A DNA stretch of 64,000 nucleotides from Pseudomonas kielensis (GCF_014236655.1 NZ_JACMYG010000007.1:1-64000), one strand, 5' to 3'; counted from the first letter of the stretch, positions 48,518 through 58,816 are shown. Numbers and translations: made by a program. The notes: generated by a model not told the origin, from the sequence alone.

Positions 48518-49147
48518 TTACAGGTAGACCATCTCGATCGTGGCGGAGCCATCAATGGTTACTTCATTAGTCAGGTCCAGATTTTTCTTTGCATCAATGT
48601 GTGCATGAACCCTCAGTTCTGCACTCAATTCCTTGACCTCAATAGGTAGATTTGGGCCACCCAATGATGCGGCAGAGACATATTCATCCGGAGCCAAATA
48701 TGCGTTGGATGGTATTGGCCTCCAAGTTGCTCCAGAGTTCGAGGATATGATCGCTGCAACGGCGGCGGTATCGGCATGGAGGGGGATGAACTGCATGCTG
48801 GCGTAGCCTATTTTTTGATTGCCGTTTATCAAGCCCAAACCGAGAGCTCTTGAAGTGGTCGATGTTCCTGACTGGTTATCCACGACATTTAGAGCGATCA
48901 GGCTTTTTTCATCGCAGGTTACGTCAAGTTGAAAATCAGCTCTACCGACCGAGGTGGGCAAGTCCTCATTAAGGTCGTTCACTGAAATTTTTCCTAGATC
49001 GAAGATGCCGCCTTTAGATATTGTCAGATCGCATGCATTCGGTGTGATCAGTCCCTTAACTGTCAGGTCAGTGCTGCTGGCTGCGGATACAGAAGTGCTA
49101 GCCGTGACGATCAGGGTCGCAATGAGTTTGGAGGTGAAGCTTTTCAT
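48518..49147 (-). CDS. DUF1120-type fimbrial subunit (pilin 4), stranded intact gene
   Basis: A 209-residue exported pilin with a signal peptide ending VSA, donor strand ASSTDLTVKGLITPNAC and C-terminal IEMVYL. It has no chaperone or usher of its own: downstream lies only the tip-gene remnant. It corresponds by position and upstream sequence to pilin 3. It could still be secreted by the intact usher encoded at 42585-45062. Its base composition is more AT-rich than that of the neighbouring housekeeping genes. Confidence 0.83.
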   Translation of the reverse strand: MKSFTSKLIATLIVTASTSVSAASSTDLTVKGLITPNACDLTISKGGIFDLGKISVNDLNEDLPTSVGRADFQLDVTCDEKSLIALNVVDNQSGTSTTSRALGLGLINGNQKIGYASMQFIPLHADTAAVAAIISSNSGATWRPIPSNAYLAPDEYVSAASLGGPNLPIEVKELSAELRVHAHIDAKKNLDLTNEVTIDGSATIEMVYL

Positions 49148-49316
49148 GGTAGGTCCCTCTAGTTGGTAAGTGCGACAATTAAAAGCGCTTGGAGGTTGAG
49201 TTCGTGTTCAATACTTAAACTCGTCGATTTAGTTTTATGTAGCGCCGCCGCAGAAGCCACTCGGCGGCATTTCGTCGAGTGAGGCGCAATTTAGCGAGCA
49301 GGTGGAGAGGGAGGAA

Positions 49317-49376
49317 TGCAACTAGTACGAAAGCTGGCGGGTGTGGGAGGGAGGAGTGTTGCAGACTACGTAGCGT
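49317..49376. promoter_or_regulatory. Second copy of the pilin/response-regulator control region
   Basis: TGCAAC, TACGAAAG and GTTGCAG recur at 49317, 49326 and 49358 with spacing as in 46837-46883, and the distance from GTTGCA to the following regulator start is 225 bases in one copy and 226 in the other. A palindromic CTACGTAG follows. The 436-base gap holds no intact gene. Confidence 0.5.
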
Positions 49377-49583
49377 TTTCCAACGAATAGCCCTTTGATT
49401 GAAGTTCGCTGACGTAGTTTTTACGATGAAGTATGGGAGTCGTCTGTTTTTCAGGTGGGCAAAAGAGTTAATCCGTTGAATACGTGAGGTTGTGACCTCA
49501 GAGGCTTTTTCGGGGCGTTGTGGAATGGATAGGAAGGGCGTTATTTTCCGCGCCTTTGCGCCTCAAGTAGGAAGTATCCCGCA

Positions 49584-49705
49584 GTGCGAGTCGTAATTGC
49601 TGACAGACTACTCTGTCGTTCGTGTCGGCTGCGCATACTCATCAACGCCAGCAGGCGATGCGTGATCGTCGGTGAGGCTGACAATGCCGACAGCGCAATG
49701 ACGTA
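49584..49705 (+). pseudogene. Remnant of the RcsB-like response regulator gene
   Basis: GTGCGAGTCGTAATTGCTGA here equals ATGCGAGTCGTAATCGCTGA at 47102 apart from two bases, with the preceding GTAGGA and TCCC blocks also kept. Similarity continues through ATACTCATCAACGCCAGCAG (ACATTCATCAATACCAGCAG in the intact gene) and GTGAGGCTGACAATGCCGACAGC. A frame shift occurs after about seven codons and the HTH half is gone. Confidence 0.8.
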
Positions 49706-49829
49706 TTGAAATGACGTGAACAGTCCCCGCGTTGTTTTCGTCATGAATGCAGATAGTGTTCGATGCATTTACAGACTATCGTGCAGGCAATCTTTTGAAG
49801 CCATTATGCAAGTCCAGGGGGACCCGCAA

Positions 49830-50300
49830 ATGAGTGACGCCCATAGCGCCTTGATCACCCGTTTCTATCAGGCTTTCCAACGCCTCGATGCCGAAGCGAT
49901 GGCGGCCTGCTACACCGATGATGTGGTCTTCAGCGATCCGGCGTTTGGCGAGTTGCGCGGCCGCGATGCCAGCGATATGTGGCGCATGCTGACCACCCGG
50001 GCCAAGGACTTTTCCCTGACCTTCGACAGCGTGCAAGCCGATGAGCGTAGCGGCAGCGCACACTGGGTTGCCCGCTACCTGTTCAGCCAGACCGGCAACA
50101 CCGTGGTCAACGATATCCAGGCGCGCTTCGTCTTGCGTGACGGCAAGATTTGCGAGCATCACGACAGCTTCGATCTGTGGAAGTGGTCGCGTCAGGCGTT
50201 GGGTTTCAAAGGCCTGCTGCTCGGTTGGACGCCGTTGGTGAGCAACGCTGTTCGTGCCCAGGCCTTGAAGGGGCTGAGGGCATTCCAGGCCAGCCGCTGA
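49830..50300 (+). CDS. SnoaL-like / NTF2-fold protein
   Basis: A 156-residue soluble protein of the nuclear transport factor 2-like superfamily: [35 protein letters not shown] and the later [15 protein letters not shown] segment define the cone-shaped fold. Function unknown; relatives act as isomerases, cyclases or hydrolases on small molecules. The start at 49830 follows GGGGA. A truncated duplicate lies at 47738-47868. Confidence 0.87.
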   Translation: MSDAHSALITRFYQAFQRLDAEAMAACYTDDVVFSDPAFGELRGRDASDMWRMLTTRAKDFSLTFDSVQADERSGSAHWVARYLFSQTGNTVVNDIQARFVLRDGKICEHHDSFDLWKWSRQALGFKGLLLGWTPLVSNAVRAQALKGLRAFQASR

Positions 50301-50341
50301 TAAGATCGCGGCTTGTTTCCCTTTCAAGCACAGATCGCTCC

Positions 50342-50653
50342 GTGAACACCCCCAGCGAAAACCCTGTCGACACTGCCATTGCGGTGAGCAAACCCTGGTT
50401 CGTCTATCTCGTGCGCGCGGCCAATGGTTCGCTCTACTGCGGGATCAGCGACGATCCCGTGCGCCGATTCGCCAAGCATCAAAGCGGCAAAGGAGCGCGC
50501 TTCTTCCTGTCCAGTCCGGCCATGGCGCTGGTCTATACCGAAGTCTGTCGCGACAAGAGCGAAGCATTGCGCCAGGAGCGCCTGATCAAAAAGCTCAAGA
50601 AAAGCGCCAAGGAATGCCTGGTGGCCAGCGCCGCCGCAGGCTTATCACTTTGA
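50342..50653 (+). CDS. GIY-YIG nuclease-domain protein (YhbQ/UPF0213 type)
   Basis: About 103 residues from a GTG start. The single GIY-YIG domain reads [30 protein letters not shown] in adjacent pieces: the FVYLV and YCGIS strands form the signature, followed by the conserved arginine. The basic C-terminal [11 protein letters not shown] segment is typical of the stand-alone members. Their cellular role is unclear; some cleave DNA in vitro. The ribosome-binding site is weak, so the start is tentative. Confidence 0.85.
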   Translation: MNTPSENPVDTAIAVSKPWFVYLVRAANGSLYCGISDDPVRRFAKHQSGKGARFFLSSPAMALVYTEVCRDKSEALRQERLIKKLKKSAKECLVASAAAGLSL

Positions 50654-50740
50654 CTGATCAGGTCCTATCAGGCAGATCTGTAGGCTGCTAACCGATTGCG
50701 CGCTAAGCTGCGACTTCCTATTCGTGCGGCGGAGCCGAGC

Positions 50741-51676
50741 ATGTCCGAGTTGATCCTGCATCATTACCCGACGTCCCCATTTGCCGAAAAGGCGCGATTG
50801 CTGCTGGGCTTCAAGGGGCTGTCCTGGCGCTCGGTGAAGATCTCACCGGTGATGCCAAAACCCGATCTGACCGCGTTGACCGGTGGCTATCGCAAGACCC
50901 CGGTGCTGCAAATCGGCGCGGATATCTATTGCGACACTTCGTTGATCGCCCGTCGCCTGGAGCAGGAAAAAGCCCTGCCGGCGTTCTTCCCGGAAGGCCA
51001 GGAAATGATCGCCGCCAGCTTCGCCAGTTGGGCCGACTCGGTGGTGTTCCAGCATGCGGTCAGCCTGGTGTTCCAGCCGGAGTCGATCGCGGTGCGCTTC
51101 GGCAATTTGCCGCCGGAAGCGATCAAGGCCTTTATCGCCGACCGCGCCGGGCTGTTCAGCGGTGGCAGTGCGACACGCCTGTCGGCGGAGCAAGCCAGGC
51201 ATCAATGGCCGACGATCATGTCGCGGTTGGAGCAGCAGCTGCAGCGTGAGCAGGGTGATTACCTGTTCGGCGAGCCGTCGATTGCCGACTTCGCCCTGGC
51301 GCATTCGCTATGGTTTCTGAAAGCGACGCCGGTCACCGCGCCACTGGTCGATGCTTACCCGGCGGTTACCGCGTGGCATGCCCGTGTGTTGGGTTTCGGC
51401 CATGGCGCCTCGAGCGAGATGAGCGCCGAAGAAGCGCTGCAGGTGGCGCGAACGTCCGTTCCGGCGGCATTGCCGGACGAGCAGTTCGATGAGCCAAACG
51501 GGTTCAAGGCCGGCCAACAGGTGGTGATCGCGGCCACGGATTATGGCGTTGATCCGGTGGCGGGTGAGTTGTTGTTTGCCGGTCGCGAAGAACTGATCCT
51601 GCGCCGCGAAGACCCGCGTGCTGGGGTGGTGCATGTGCACTTCCCACGGTTCGGGTTCCGCATCGAGGCTTGCTGA
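50741..51676 (+). CDS. Glutathione S-transferase family protein with C-terminal extension
   Basis: A 311-residue protein. The N-terminal thioredoxin-like domain (ILHHYPTSPFAEKARLLLGF, then RKTPVLQIGADIYCDTSLI) and the helical GST C-domain (YLFGEPSIADFALAHSLWFL) end near residue 215. A further domain of about 90 residues follows, with FKAGQQVVIAATDYGVDPVAGEL, a beta-rich segment not found in ordinary GSTs. Likely a detoxification enzyme with unknown substrate. ATG 50741 has GGAG seven bases upstream. Confidence 0.87.
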   Translation: MSELILHHYPTSPFAEKARLLLGFKGLSWRSVKISPVMPKPDLTALTGGYRKTPVLQIGADIYCDTSLIARRLEQEKALPAFFPEGQEMIAASFASWADSVVFQHAVSLVFQPESIAVRFGNLPPEAIKAFIADRAGLFSGGSATRLSAEQARHQWPTIMSRLEQQLQREQGDYLFGEPSIADFALAHSLWFLKATPVTAPLVDAYPAVTAWHARVLGFGHGASSEMSAEEALQVARTSVPAALPDEQFDEPNGFKAGQQVVIAATDYGVDPVAGELLFAGREELILRREDPRAGVVHVHFPRFGFRIEAC

Positions 51677-51728
51677 CCGCGGGAAAGGATCGCCGCCTGC
51701 GGTGCAGGGGGCAATCTTCTGAGGGGGG

Positions 51729-52079
51729 TTACTTCAACGCCGCCAGAATCGCTTCGGGCTCATAGCCGCGAATCAGCGTGCCGTTCACGTCCAGCACCGG
51801 AATGCCGCGCCCGCCCAGGGCCTCATAGGCCTTGCGCGCCTCGGCATCCTTTTCGATGTCGTATTCCTTGAACGGTATGCCCTTCTGGTCAAGGAAGCGC
51901 CGGGTCAGCTTGCAGTAGCCGCACCAGTCGGTGGCGTAGAGCACCACCCGGGCGTTGGCCCGGACCTGCTCGGCGACCCCCTGCGAGGGGTTGAACAACC
52001 GCTCGATCTTGCCCCAGTTCTGATAGACCACCAGCACCAGCACAATCAGCAGGACCTTCTTCAGTGCGCCTGCGAGCAT
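51729..52079 (-). CDS. Membrane-anchored glutaredoxin-like protein
   Basis: A 116-residue protein with one N-terminal membrane segment (about 8-19), then a glutaredoxin fold with the redox motif C53-G-Y-C56 in YATDWCGYCKL and the cis-proline region GGRGIPVLDVNG. It probably reduces disulfides at the membrane surface. It overlaps the yejK stop (TGATG), so it is translationally coupled to the nucleoid protein gene. Confidence 0.88.
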   Translation of the reverse strand: MLAGALKKVLLIVLVLVVYQNWGKIERLFNPSQGVAEQVRANARVVLYATDWCGYCKLTRRFLDQKGIPFKEYDIEKDAEARKAYEALGGRGIPVLDVNGTLIRGYEPEAILAALK

Positions 52080-53083
52080 CAGTTGCGACGCTTGAGCTGG
52101 TCAGTGAGGGAGGTCGGCAGGCCCTTGATGACCAGGGTGCCGGCTTCTTCGTCATACTCGATCTTGGAGCCCAGCAGGTGCGCTTCGAAGCTGATGGACA
52201 GGCCTTCGGCGCGACCGGTGAATCGGCGGAATTGGTTGAGGGTGCGTTTGTCCGCCGGGATCTCCGGCGACAGGCCGTAGTCCTTGTTGCGGATGTGGTC
52301 GTAGAAGGCTTTCGGGCGTTCTTCGTCGATCAGTTCCGACAGCTCCTCCAGGCCCATGGGCTCACCCAGTTTGGCCTGGCTGCTGGCGTAGTCGACCAGG
52401 GTCTTGGTCTTCTCGCGGGCGGAGTCTTCCGGCAGGTCTTCGCTTTCGACGAAGTCGCTGAAGGCCTTGAGCAGGGTGCGGGTTTCGCCCGGGCCGTCGA
52501 CGCCTTCCTGGCAGCCGATGAAGTCGCGGAAGTACTCCGACACCTTCTTCCCATTCTTGCCTTTGATGAACGAAATGTACTGCTTGGACTGTTTGTTGTT
52601 CTGCCACTCGGAGAGGTTGATCCGTGCGGCCAGGTGCAGCTGGCCCAGGTCCAGGTGCCGGGACGGGGTCACGTCGAGCTGGTCGGTCACGGCCACCCCT
52701 TCACTGTGGTGCAGCAGGGCGATGGCCAGGTAGTCGGTCATGCCTTGCTGGTAGTGGGCGAACAGGACGTGGCCGCCGGTCGACAGGTTGGACTCCTCCA
52801 TCAGCTTTTGCAGGTGCTCCACGGCAATCCGGCTGAAGGCGGTGAAGTCCTTGCCGCCATCGAGGTACTCCTTCAGCCAGCCGCTGAACGGATGTGCGCC
52901 GGACTCGGCGTGGAACAAACCCCAGGCCTTGCCTTGCTTGGCGTTGTAGCTCTCGTTGAGGTCGGCGAGCATGTTCTCGATGGCGGCGGATTCGGCCAGC
53001 TCCGAGTCGCGGGCGTGCAGGACTGCGGGTGTGCCGTCGGGTTTTTTGTCGATCAGGTGGACGATGCAATGACGGATCGGCAT
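52079..53083 (-). CDS. yejK: YejK/NdpA nucleoid-associated protein
   Basis: A 334-residue nucleoid-associated protein of the YejK (37-kDa NdpA) family, starting [17 protein letters not shown] and containing [20 protein letters not shown] near residue 175. These proteins associate with the nucleoid and topoisomerases. First gene of a pair with the glutaredoxin-like protein. Confidence 0.92.
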   Translation of the reverse strand: MPIRHCIVHLIDKKPDGTPAVLHARDSELAESAAIENMLADLNESYNAKQGKAWGLFHAESGAHPFSGWLKEYLDGGKDFTAFSRIAVEHLQKLMEESNLSTGGHVLFAHYQQGMTDYLAIALLHHSEGVAVTDQLDVTPSRHLDLGQLHLAARINLSEWQNNKQSKQYISFIKGKNGKKVSEYFRDFIGCQEGVDGPGETRTLLKAFSDFVESEDLPEDSAREKTKTLVDYASSQAKLGEPMGLEELSELIDEERPKAFYDHIRNKDYGLSPEIPADKRTLNQFRRFTGRAEGLSISFEAHLLGSKIEYDEEAGTLVIKGLPTSLTDQLKRRN

Positions 53084-53479
53084 GGGCTTCTCGGCTGTAT
53101 GAATGGAGGAGGGCGTGCTCCCCCGAAAAAGTGCCCAGTGTACCGCACCTGCTGGTTTTGGCGGTGCTCGAAGGGACTGGGAGGCAGGTCATCCCGGGCT
53201 TATGCGCTTTTTTGCGGATTTAGAGCAATAAAGCTGACCAAATGGGTAGGTAGAGGCGGATATTTCCCCGTCTCTGTGCTAGTTTTGCCCGGTCTTACGC
53301 GAAGTCACTGCGTTAAGCGTGCATTCAGCATTTGTCAGGTCGAACCAAACCCTGATTTCGGTATCTATAACCCCGACCCGTCGGTGTTGTAGCCGAGGGT
53401 GCCAGATCCAGAAGATCGGGCTCGATGGCTGACACTGCACTCTGCAATCCATATGAATTTGATAGGGAAGGAACACTAC
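53084..53479. other. Intergenic region upstream of the HU-like gene
   Basis: No gene is supported here. The divergent promoters of yejK and the HU-like gene must lie in it, but I could not fix a convincing -35/-10 pair; TATAAC near 53366 is one possible -10. Confidence 0.4.
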
Positions 53480-53761
53480 ATGGCTCTTACTAAAGACCAA
53501 CTGATCGCCGATATCGCTGAAGCTATCGACGCGCCTAAAACCACTGCGCGTAACGCTCTGGACCAACTGGGCCAAATCGTTGCTGATCAACTGGAAAACG
53601 GCGGTGAAATCACCCTGCCAGGTATCGGTAAGCTGAAAGTGACCGAGCGTCCTGCCCGTACCGGCCGCAACCCTTCGACTGGCGCTGCCATCGAAATCGC
53701 TGCCAAGAAAGTTATCAAGCTGGTTGTGGCTAAAGGCCTGACCGACGCTGTTAACAAGTAA
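53480..53761 (+). CDS. HU-family DNA-binding protein
   Basis: A 93-residue histone-like protein. The N-terminal helices (MALTKDQLIADIAEAIDAPK) form the dimer, and the beta-arm region contains the family signature GIGKLKVTERPARTGRNPST. It bends and compacts DNA. Pseudomonas has several HU paralogues; this is the divergent HupN-like type rather than HupB. AAGGA precedes the ATG. The gene has codon use typical of strong expression and a strong terminator. Confidence 0.93.
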   Translation: MALTKDQLIADIAEAIDAPKTTARNALDQLGQIVADQLENGGEITLPGIGKLKVTERPARTGRNPSTGAAIEIAAKKVIKLVVAKGLTDAVNK

Positions 53762-53768
53762 GACGCAT

Positions 53769-53811
53769 AAAAAAGAGCCGCGCCTCGGAGCAATCCGGGC
53801 GCGGCTTTTTT
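53769..53811. terminator. Bidirectional terminator between HU-like gene and rlmF
   Basis: AGCCGCGCC and GGCGCGGCT form a perfect 9-bp stem, with A run on the left and T run on the right, so it works for both convergent genes. Confidence 0.9.
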
Positions 53812-53839
53812 GTGCCTGAAATACGGTGTCAGGCGAAAC

Positions 53840-54862
53840 TCAGCTTTTGCGAACCCAGCGCTCGCGCCAGACTTGCTGCTCGGATTTGGTCTGGAAGGTC
53901 CAGGCGACAAAGCGGCTTTGTTTCTGCCCCTGAGACATCTCCACGACCTGGCTCTCCAGCACACCGGCCTTTTTCAGCGCGGTCTGGATGGCGGGCAGGT
54001 TTGACGCTTTCGAGACCAGGGTACTGAACCACAGCACCTTGTGTTGAAAGTGCGCGCTTTCGGCGATCAGTTGCGTCACGAACCGCGCTTCACCGCCTTC
54101 ACACCACAACTCGGCGGATTGTCCGCCAAAGTTCAGTACCGGCAGTTTGCGTTTCGGGTCGGCACGGCCCAGGGCGCGCCATTTACGCTCGCTGCCCTTG
54201 GTCGCCTCGTCCATCGAGGCATGGAACGGCGGGTTGCACATGGTCAGGTCAAAACGCTCGCCCGGTTCCAGCAAGCCCAGCAGGATGTGCTTGGGGTTGC
54301 TTTGCTGGCGCAGCTGGATGGCTTTGTTGAGGCCGTTGGACTGCACAATGGCTTTGGCTGCCGCCACGGCGGTCGGATCGATTTCCGAGCCGAGGAAGTG
54401 CCAGCGGTAGTCGCTGTAGCCGATCAGCGGATAGACGCAGTTGGCGCCCATGCCGATGTCGAGCACCTTGACCGGTGCGCCGCGAGGGATCTCACCGTCG
54501 TTGACGCTGGCCAGCAGGTCGGCCAGAAAGTGCACGTAATCGGCACGCCCCGGAACCGGTGGGCACAGGTAGTCGGCCGGGATGTCCCAATGGGCGATGC
54601 CATAGAACGACTTGAGCAATGCCCGGTTGAACACCCGCACCGCATCCGGGCTTGCGAAGTCGATGCTCTCTTTGCCATAGGGGTTGATGATCACGAACTG
54701 CGCCAGTTCCGGCGTGGTCTTGATCAGCGCCGGGAAGTCGTAACGGCCCTGGTGGCGGTTGCGCGGGTGCAGGCTGGCCTTTTCGCGGGGCTCCACGGCT
54801 TTGGCCGGGGTCGCGGAATCAGGCTTTTTGCGCGCAGGGCGGGGTGTGCGGGGGGTGGTCAT
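53840..54862 (-). CDS. rlmF: RlmF, 23S rRNA (adenine-1618 N6) methyltransferase
   Basis: A 340-residue methyltransferase. The first 50 residues are basic and proline-rich; [12 protein letters not shown] opens the conserved part, [16 protein letters not shown] is the SAM-binding motif, and [10 protein letters not shown] carries the NPPF catalytic motif of N6-adenine enzymes. The start at 54862 is chosen as the ATG before the basic segment; an in-frame ATG 27 codons upstream would extend it without similarity to the family. Confidence 0.93.
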   Translation of the reverse strand: MTTPRTPRPARKKPDSATPAKAVEPREKASLHPRNRHQGRYDFPALIKTTPELAQFVIINPYGKESIDFASPDAVRVFNRALLKSFYGIAHWDIPADYLCPPVPGRADYVHFLADLLASVNDGEIPRGAPVKVLDIGMGANCVYPLIGYSDYRWHFLGSEIDPTAVAAAKAIVQSNGLNKAIQLRQQSNPKHILLGLLEPGERFDLTMCNPPFHASMDEATKGSERKWRALGRADPKRKLPVLNFGGQSAELWCEGGEARFVTQLIAESAHFQHKVLWFSTLVSKASNLPAIQTALKKAGVLESQVVEMSQGQKQSRFVAWTFQTKSEQQVWRERWVRKS

Positions 54863-54981
54863 GGGCGTAGTCGATTCGGGTGTGGCTGAAAGAGACGGGC
54901 ATTGTCCCACATCCAGGCGCTGTGAACCCATTTTCGCCAACAACGAGGATCCCTGCGGGAGCGGGCTCTGGGGGCGGGCAC

Positions 54982-55016
54982 AAAAAAAGGGAGGCCGTTG
55001 CGGGCCTCCCTTTTTA
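54982..55016 (-). terminator. Intrinsic terminator of valS
   Basis: AAAAAGGGAGGCC and GGCCTCCCTTTTT form a perfect 13-bp stem around six bases, with T runs on either strand. It begins 14 bases after the valS stop. Confidence 0.9.
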
Positions 55017-55029
55017 TTGCGAGTTGCCG

Positions 55030-57876
55030 TTACAGGCTGGCAATCCGCGCGTGTTGCTCGGCCAGCTTGCCCAGAGCCTGTTCGGCTTCGGCCAGTTTGG
55101 CGCGTTCTTTCTCGATGACTTCGGCTGGGGCCTTGTCGACGAAACCGGCGTTGGACAGCTTGCCGCCGACACGCTGCACTTCACCTTGCAGACGCTGGAT
55201 TTCCTTGTCCAGACGGGCGAGTTCCGCACCCTTGTCGATCAGGCCGGCCATTGGCACCAGCACTTCCATCTCGCCGACCAGGGCGGTGGCCGACAATGGC
55301 GCTTCTTCGCCGGCTGCCAGCACGGTGATGGACTCAAGCTTGGCCAGCTTTTTCAGCAGGACTTCGTTCTCGCTCAGGCGACGCTGGTCTTCGGCGCTGA
55401 CGTTCTTGAGGAAGATCGGCAGGGGTTTGCCCGGGCCGATGTTCATCTCGCCGCGAATGTTGCGCGTACCCAGCATCAGGCCCTTGAGCCATTCGATGTC
55501 GTCTTCGGCCGCCTGGTCGATGCGTGCTTCGTTGGCCACTGGCCAAGGTTGCAGCATGATGGTCTTGCCGTCGATGCCCGCCAGCGGTGCGATGCGCTGC
55601 CAGATTTCTTCGGTGATGAACGGCATGAACGGGTGCGCCAGGCGCAGTGCCACTTCCAGTACGCGCACCAGGGTGCGACGGGTGCCGCGCTGGCGTTCGA
55701 TCGGGCCGTTTTCGTCCCACAGCACGGGCTTGGACAATTCCAGGTACCAGTCGCAGTACTGGTTCCAGATGAACTCGTACAGGGCCTGGGCGGCCAGGTC
55801 GAAGCGGAACTGGTCGAGTTGGCGGGTCACTTCGGCTTCGGTGCGCTGCAACTGGGAGATGATCCAGCGATCGGCCAGCGACAGCTCGTAGGCTTCGCCG
55901 TTCTGGCCGCAGTCTTCGCCCTTGTCCAGCACGTAGCGCGCAGCGTTCCAGATCTTGTTGCAGAAGTTGCGATAGCCTTCGACGCGGCCCATGTCGAACT
56001 TGATGTCGCGGCCGGTGGACGCCAGCGAGCAGAAGGTGAAGCGCAGGGCGTCGGTGCCGTAGCTGGCAATGCCGTCGGCGAACTCGTCGCGGGTCTGCTT
56101 CTCGATCTTTTTCGCCAGTTTCGGCTGCATCAGGCCGCTGGTACGTTTTTGCACCAGGGTTTCCAGGTCGATGCCGTCGATGATGTCCAGTGGGTCAAGG
56201 ACGTTGCCCTTGGACTTGGACATCTTCTGGCCTTGGCCGTCGCGCACCAGGCCGTGTACGTACACGGTCTTGAACGGTACCTGGGGCGTGCCGTCTTCGT
56301 TCTTCACCAAGTGCATGGTGAGCATGATCATCCGGGCAACCCAGAAGAAAATGATGTCGAAGCCGGTCACCAGGACGTCGGTGGAGTGGAACTTCTTGAG
56401 GAATTCGGTCTGTTGCGGCCAGCCGAGGGTGGAGAAGGTCCACAGGCCCGAGCTGAACCAGGTATCGAGGACGTCGTTGTCCTGCTGCAGGGCAACGTCT
56501 GGTCCCAGGTTGTGCTTGGCACGCACTTCGGCTTCGTCGCGACCGACGTAGACTTTGCCCGACTCGTCGTACCAGGCCGGGATCCGGTGGCCCCACCACA
56601 GCTGACGGCTGATGCACCAGTCCTGGATGTCGCGCATCCACGAGAAGTACATGTTTTCGTACTGTTTGGGTACGAACTGGATGCGGCCGTCTTCCACGGC
56701 GGCAATCGCAGGCTCGGCCAGCGGCTTGGTGGACACGTACCACTGGTCGGTCAGCCACGGTTCGATGATGGTGCCGGAGCGGTCGCCCTTGGGTACTTTC
56801 AGGCCGTGATCGTCAACGCTGACCAGCAGGCCGGCGGCGTCGAACGCTGCGACGATCTGCTTGCGTGCTTCAAAACGGTCGAGGCCGGCGTACTCGGCCG
56901 GGATCTTGCCGTCGATGCTTTCGTTGAGCGTGCCGTCGAGGTTGAACACCTGGCAGGCAGGCAGCACCGCGGCGTTCTTGTCGAAAATGTTGAGCAGCGG
57001 CAGGTTGTGACGCTTGCCGACTTCGTAGTCGTTGAAATCGTGGGCCGGGGTGATTTTCACGCAGCCGGTGCCGAACTCGGGATCACAGTAATCGTCAGCG
57101 ATGATCGGGATGCGGCGGCCAACCAGCGGCAGCTCGACGAATTGGCCGATCAGGGCCTTGTAGCGTTCATCGTTCGGGTTAACGGCCACGGCGGCGTCGC
57201 CGAGCATGGTTTCCGGGCGAGTGGTCGCGACGATCAGGTAATCGTTGCCTTCAGCGGTCTTGGCGCCGTCGGCCAGCGGGTATTTAAGGTTCCACAGGAA
57301 ACCTTTCTCGTCGTGGTTTTCCACTTCGAGGTCGGAAATCGCCGTGTGAAGCTTGGTGTCCCAGTTGACCAGGCGCTTGCCGCGGTAGATCAGGCCATCT
57401 TCGTGCAGGCGTACGAATGCTTCCTTGACCGCTTCCGAGAGACCGTCGTCCATGGTGAAGCGCTCGCGGCTCCAGTCCACCGACGAGCCGAGGCGACGGA
57501 TCTGACGGCTGATATTGCCGCCGGACTCATCTTTCCATTCCCAGACCTTTTCCAGGAATTTCTCGCGACCCAGGTCGTGGCGGCTCTGGCCTTTGGCTTC
57601 GAGCTGACGCTCCACCAGCATCTGGGTGGCGATACCGGCGTGGTCGGTGCCCGGCTGCCACAGGGTGTTACGGCCCTGCATGCGGCGGAAACGGATCAGC
57701 GCGTCCATGATCGCGTTGTTGAAACCGTGACCCATGTGCAGGCTGCCGGTGACGTTCGGCGGCGGAATCATGATGGTGTAGGAATCGCCCGCGCCTTGCG
57801 GGGCGAAGTAGTTCTCGGACTCCCAGGTGTTGTACCAGGAAGTTTCAATGGCGTGCGGCTGGTAGGTCTTATCCAT
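55030..57876 (-). CDS. valS: Valyl-tRNA synthetase
   Basis: A 948-residue class I synthetase that charges tRNA-Val. The HIGH motif appears as [15 protein letters not shown] near residue 40, the KMSKS motif as [10 protein letters not shown] near 555, with the editing domain between ([12 protein letters not shown]). The C-terminal coiled coil ([18 protein letters not shown]) is intact. It lies in the usual Pseudomonas order pepA-holC-(hypothetical)-valS, here interrupted by a secreted protein gene on the other strand. Confidence 0.97.
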   Translation of the reverse strand: MDKTYQPHAIETSWYNTWESENYFAPQGAGDSYTIMIPPPNVTGSLHMGHGFNNAIMDALIRFRRMQGRNTLWQPGTDHAGIATQMLVERQLEAKGQSRHDLGREKFLEKVWEWKDESGGNISRQIRRLGSSVDWSRERFTMDDGLSEAVKEAFVRLHEDGLIYRGKRLVNWDTKLHTAISDLEVENHDEKGFLWNLKYPLADGAKTAEGNDYLIVATTRPETMLGDAAVAVNPNDERYKALIGQFVELPLVGRRIPIIADDYCDPEFGTGCVKITPAHDFNDYEVGKRHNLPLLNIFDKNAAVLPACQVFNLDGTLNESIDGKIPAEYAGLDRFEARKQIVAAFDAAGLLVSVDDHGLKVPKGDRSGTIIEPWLTDQWYVSTKPLAEPAIAAVEDGRIQFVPKQYENMYFSWMRDIQDWCISRQLWWGHRIPAWYDESGKVYVGRDEAEVRAKHNLGPDVALQQDNDVLDTWFSSGLWTFSTLGWPQQTEFLKKFHSTDVLVTGFDIIFFWVARMIMLTMHLVKNEDGTPQVPFKTVYVHGLVRDGQGQKMSKSKGNVLDPLDIIDGIDLETLVQKRTSGLMQPKLAKKIEKQTRDEFADGIASYGTDALRFTFCSLASTGRDIKFDMGRVEGYRNFCNKIWNAARYVLDKGEDCGQNGEAYELSLADRWIISQLQRTEAEVTRQLDQFRFDLAAQALYEFIWNQYCDWYLELSKPVLWDENGPIERQRGTRRTLVRVLEVALRLAHPFMPFITEEIWQRIAPLAGIDGKTIMLQPWPVANEARIDQAAEDDIEWLKGLMLGTRNIRGEMNIGPGKPLPIFLKNVSAEDQRRLSENEVLLKKLAKLESITVLAAGEEAPLSATALVGEMEVLVPMAGLIDKGAELARLDKEIQRLQGEVQRVGGKLSNAGFVDKAPAEVIEKERAKLAEAEQALGKLAEQHARIASL

Positions 57877-58235
57877 GCGCGGCGGGACCCTATTGGCATT
57901 TATTCAGGAAAAGCCGGCAAGTATAGCGGGGATGTCGCCTGGGGCGTAGAGCGAGCTGATGGCAGGAGGGAGAAATCTCCGTTTTTTTCCAGGGGCGGTC
58001 GAGGTGCGCCGCGTTCATGCGCAGAGACTAATGGCCATTTTGCGTGAGTGTTCAGTGAGCGTTCAGTGAGTGTCAGATATAGGAAGAAGTTTCCGTTGTA
58101 GATAAGGAAATTCCCTACACGCTTGCCTGTTTTAGTCGGGGCGGCATGTAAGTAGTATCCGCGCAGGTTCACGGAAGTTGGTTGTTGTGTACCTCGGTTG
58201 TAATCTCTAAGTTTATATAGCCACATGGAGTGTTT
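57877..58235. other. Intergenic region upstream of valS and the DUF3757 gene
   Basis: No gene is supported. The right part is AT-rich (TTTATATAG near 58212), which suits a promoter for the divergent small secreted protein. Confidence 0.4.
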
Positions 58236-58676
58236 ATGTTTATTAAACAAATTTCGTTGTTGATCCCTCTATTGATGTCGGCCAACGCGTGGGCCGGAAC
58301 AATGGAGCACTGTCCGAAGGTTGCAGATATCAAGGAGGTCGGTAGTACGGGTAGCTATACCGCAGCGACGCTCAGCGGCGAAGGTGAGTGGAGCGGCACC
58401 TCGCAGACTGGGCGCGGCCCGGTGGGTGGGTTCGATGAGGCGATATTCAAGGCTCGCGGGGAGGTGGTCGAGGGAGTTGTGGTGGGTGAACTCCTGCGTT
58501 GCGGCTATAGCTTGCGCGACGGTGGGAAACTGGACATGCGCTTCAAGCGTGAAGGCACTGTTGTCAGCATCCAGGCAGGTGGAGTATGGGAACCGTGGTA
58601 TGACCAGTATTACTGCGAAGATAAAACCGACGGGGCTTGCACCTTCAAGGAGCTGTCTCGTCCAAGTAAGGGTTAG
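58236..58676 (+). CDS. Secreted DUF3757-type small protein
   Basis: A 146-residue exported protein. A signal peptide ends at ANAWAG; the mature part begins MEHCPKVADI, contains four cysteines likely to form two disulfides (MEHCP, LLRCGY, YYCED, GACTF) and resembles the DUF3757 family of uncharacterised secreted proteins. GGAG stands five bases before the ATG. The gene is flanked by AT-rich sequence and sits inside the conserved valS-holC block, so it may be an insertion specific to this lineage. Confidence 0.75.
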   Translation: MFIKQISLLIPLLMSANAWAGTMEHCPKVADIKEVGSTGSYTAATLSGEGEWSGTSQTGRGPVGGFDEAIFKARGEVVEGVVVGELLRCGYSLRDGGKLDMRFKREGTVVSIQAGGVWEPWYDQYYCEDKTDGACTFKELSRPSKG

Positions 58677-58816
58677 TTGAAAGGCGTGTTGCCCTCCAAG
58701 TAAGGAGTAGTGGCTGAAGTTGCTGCTCTTGATGGGGGAGTTGTTGTTCGAAATACTCGGTCGCCAACTTCACGGGCGACCGATCCTTCTTTCAGCGGTG
58801 GCTCAGGAACAGCGGC

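Noticed and set aside
54945..54975. Half REP sequence (GCGGGAGCGGGCTC) before the valS terminator
   Set aside because: Only one weak half is present without a partner, so it is not listed as a repeat.
54880..58047. Open frame of more than 1000 codons opposite valS
   Set aside because: It mirrors the valS codons, has no ribosome-binding site or domain pattern, and valS itself is certain.
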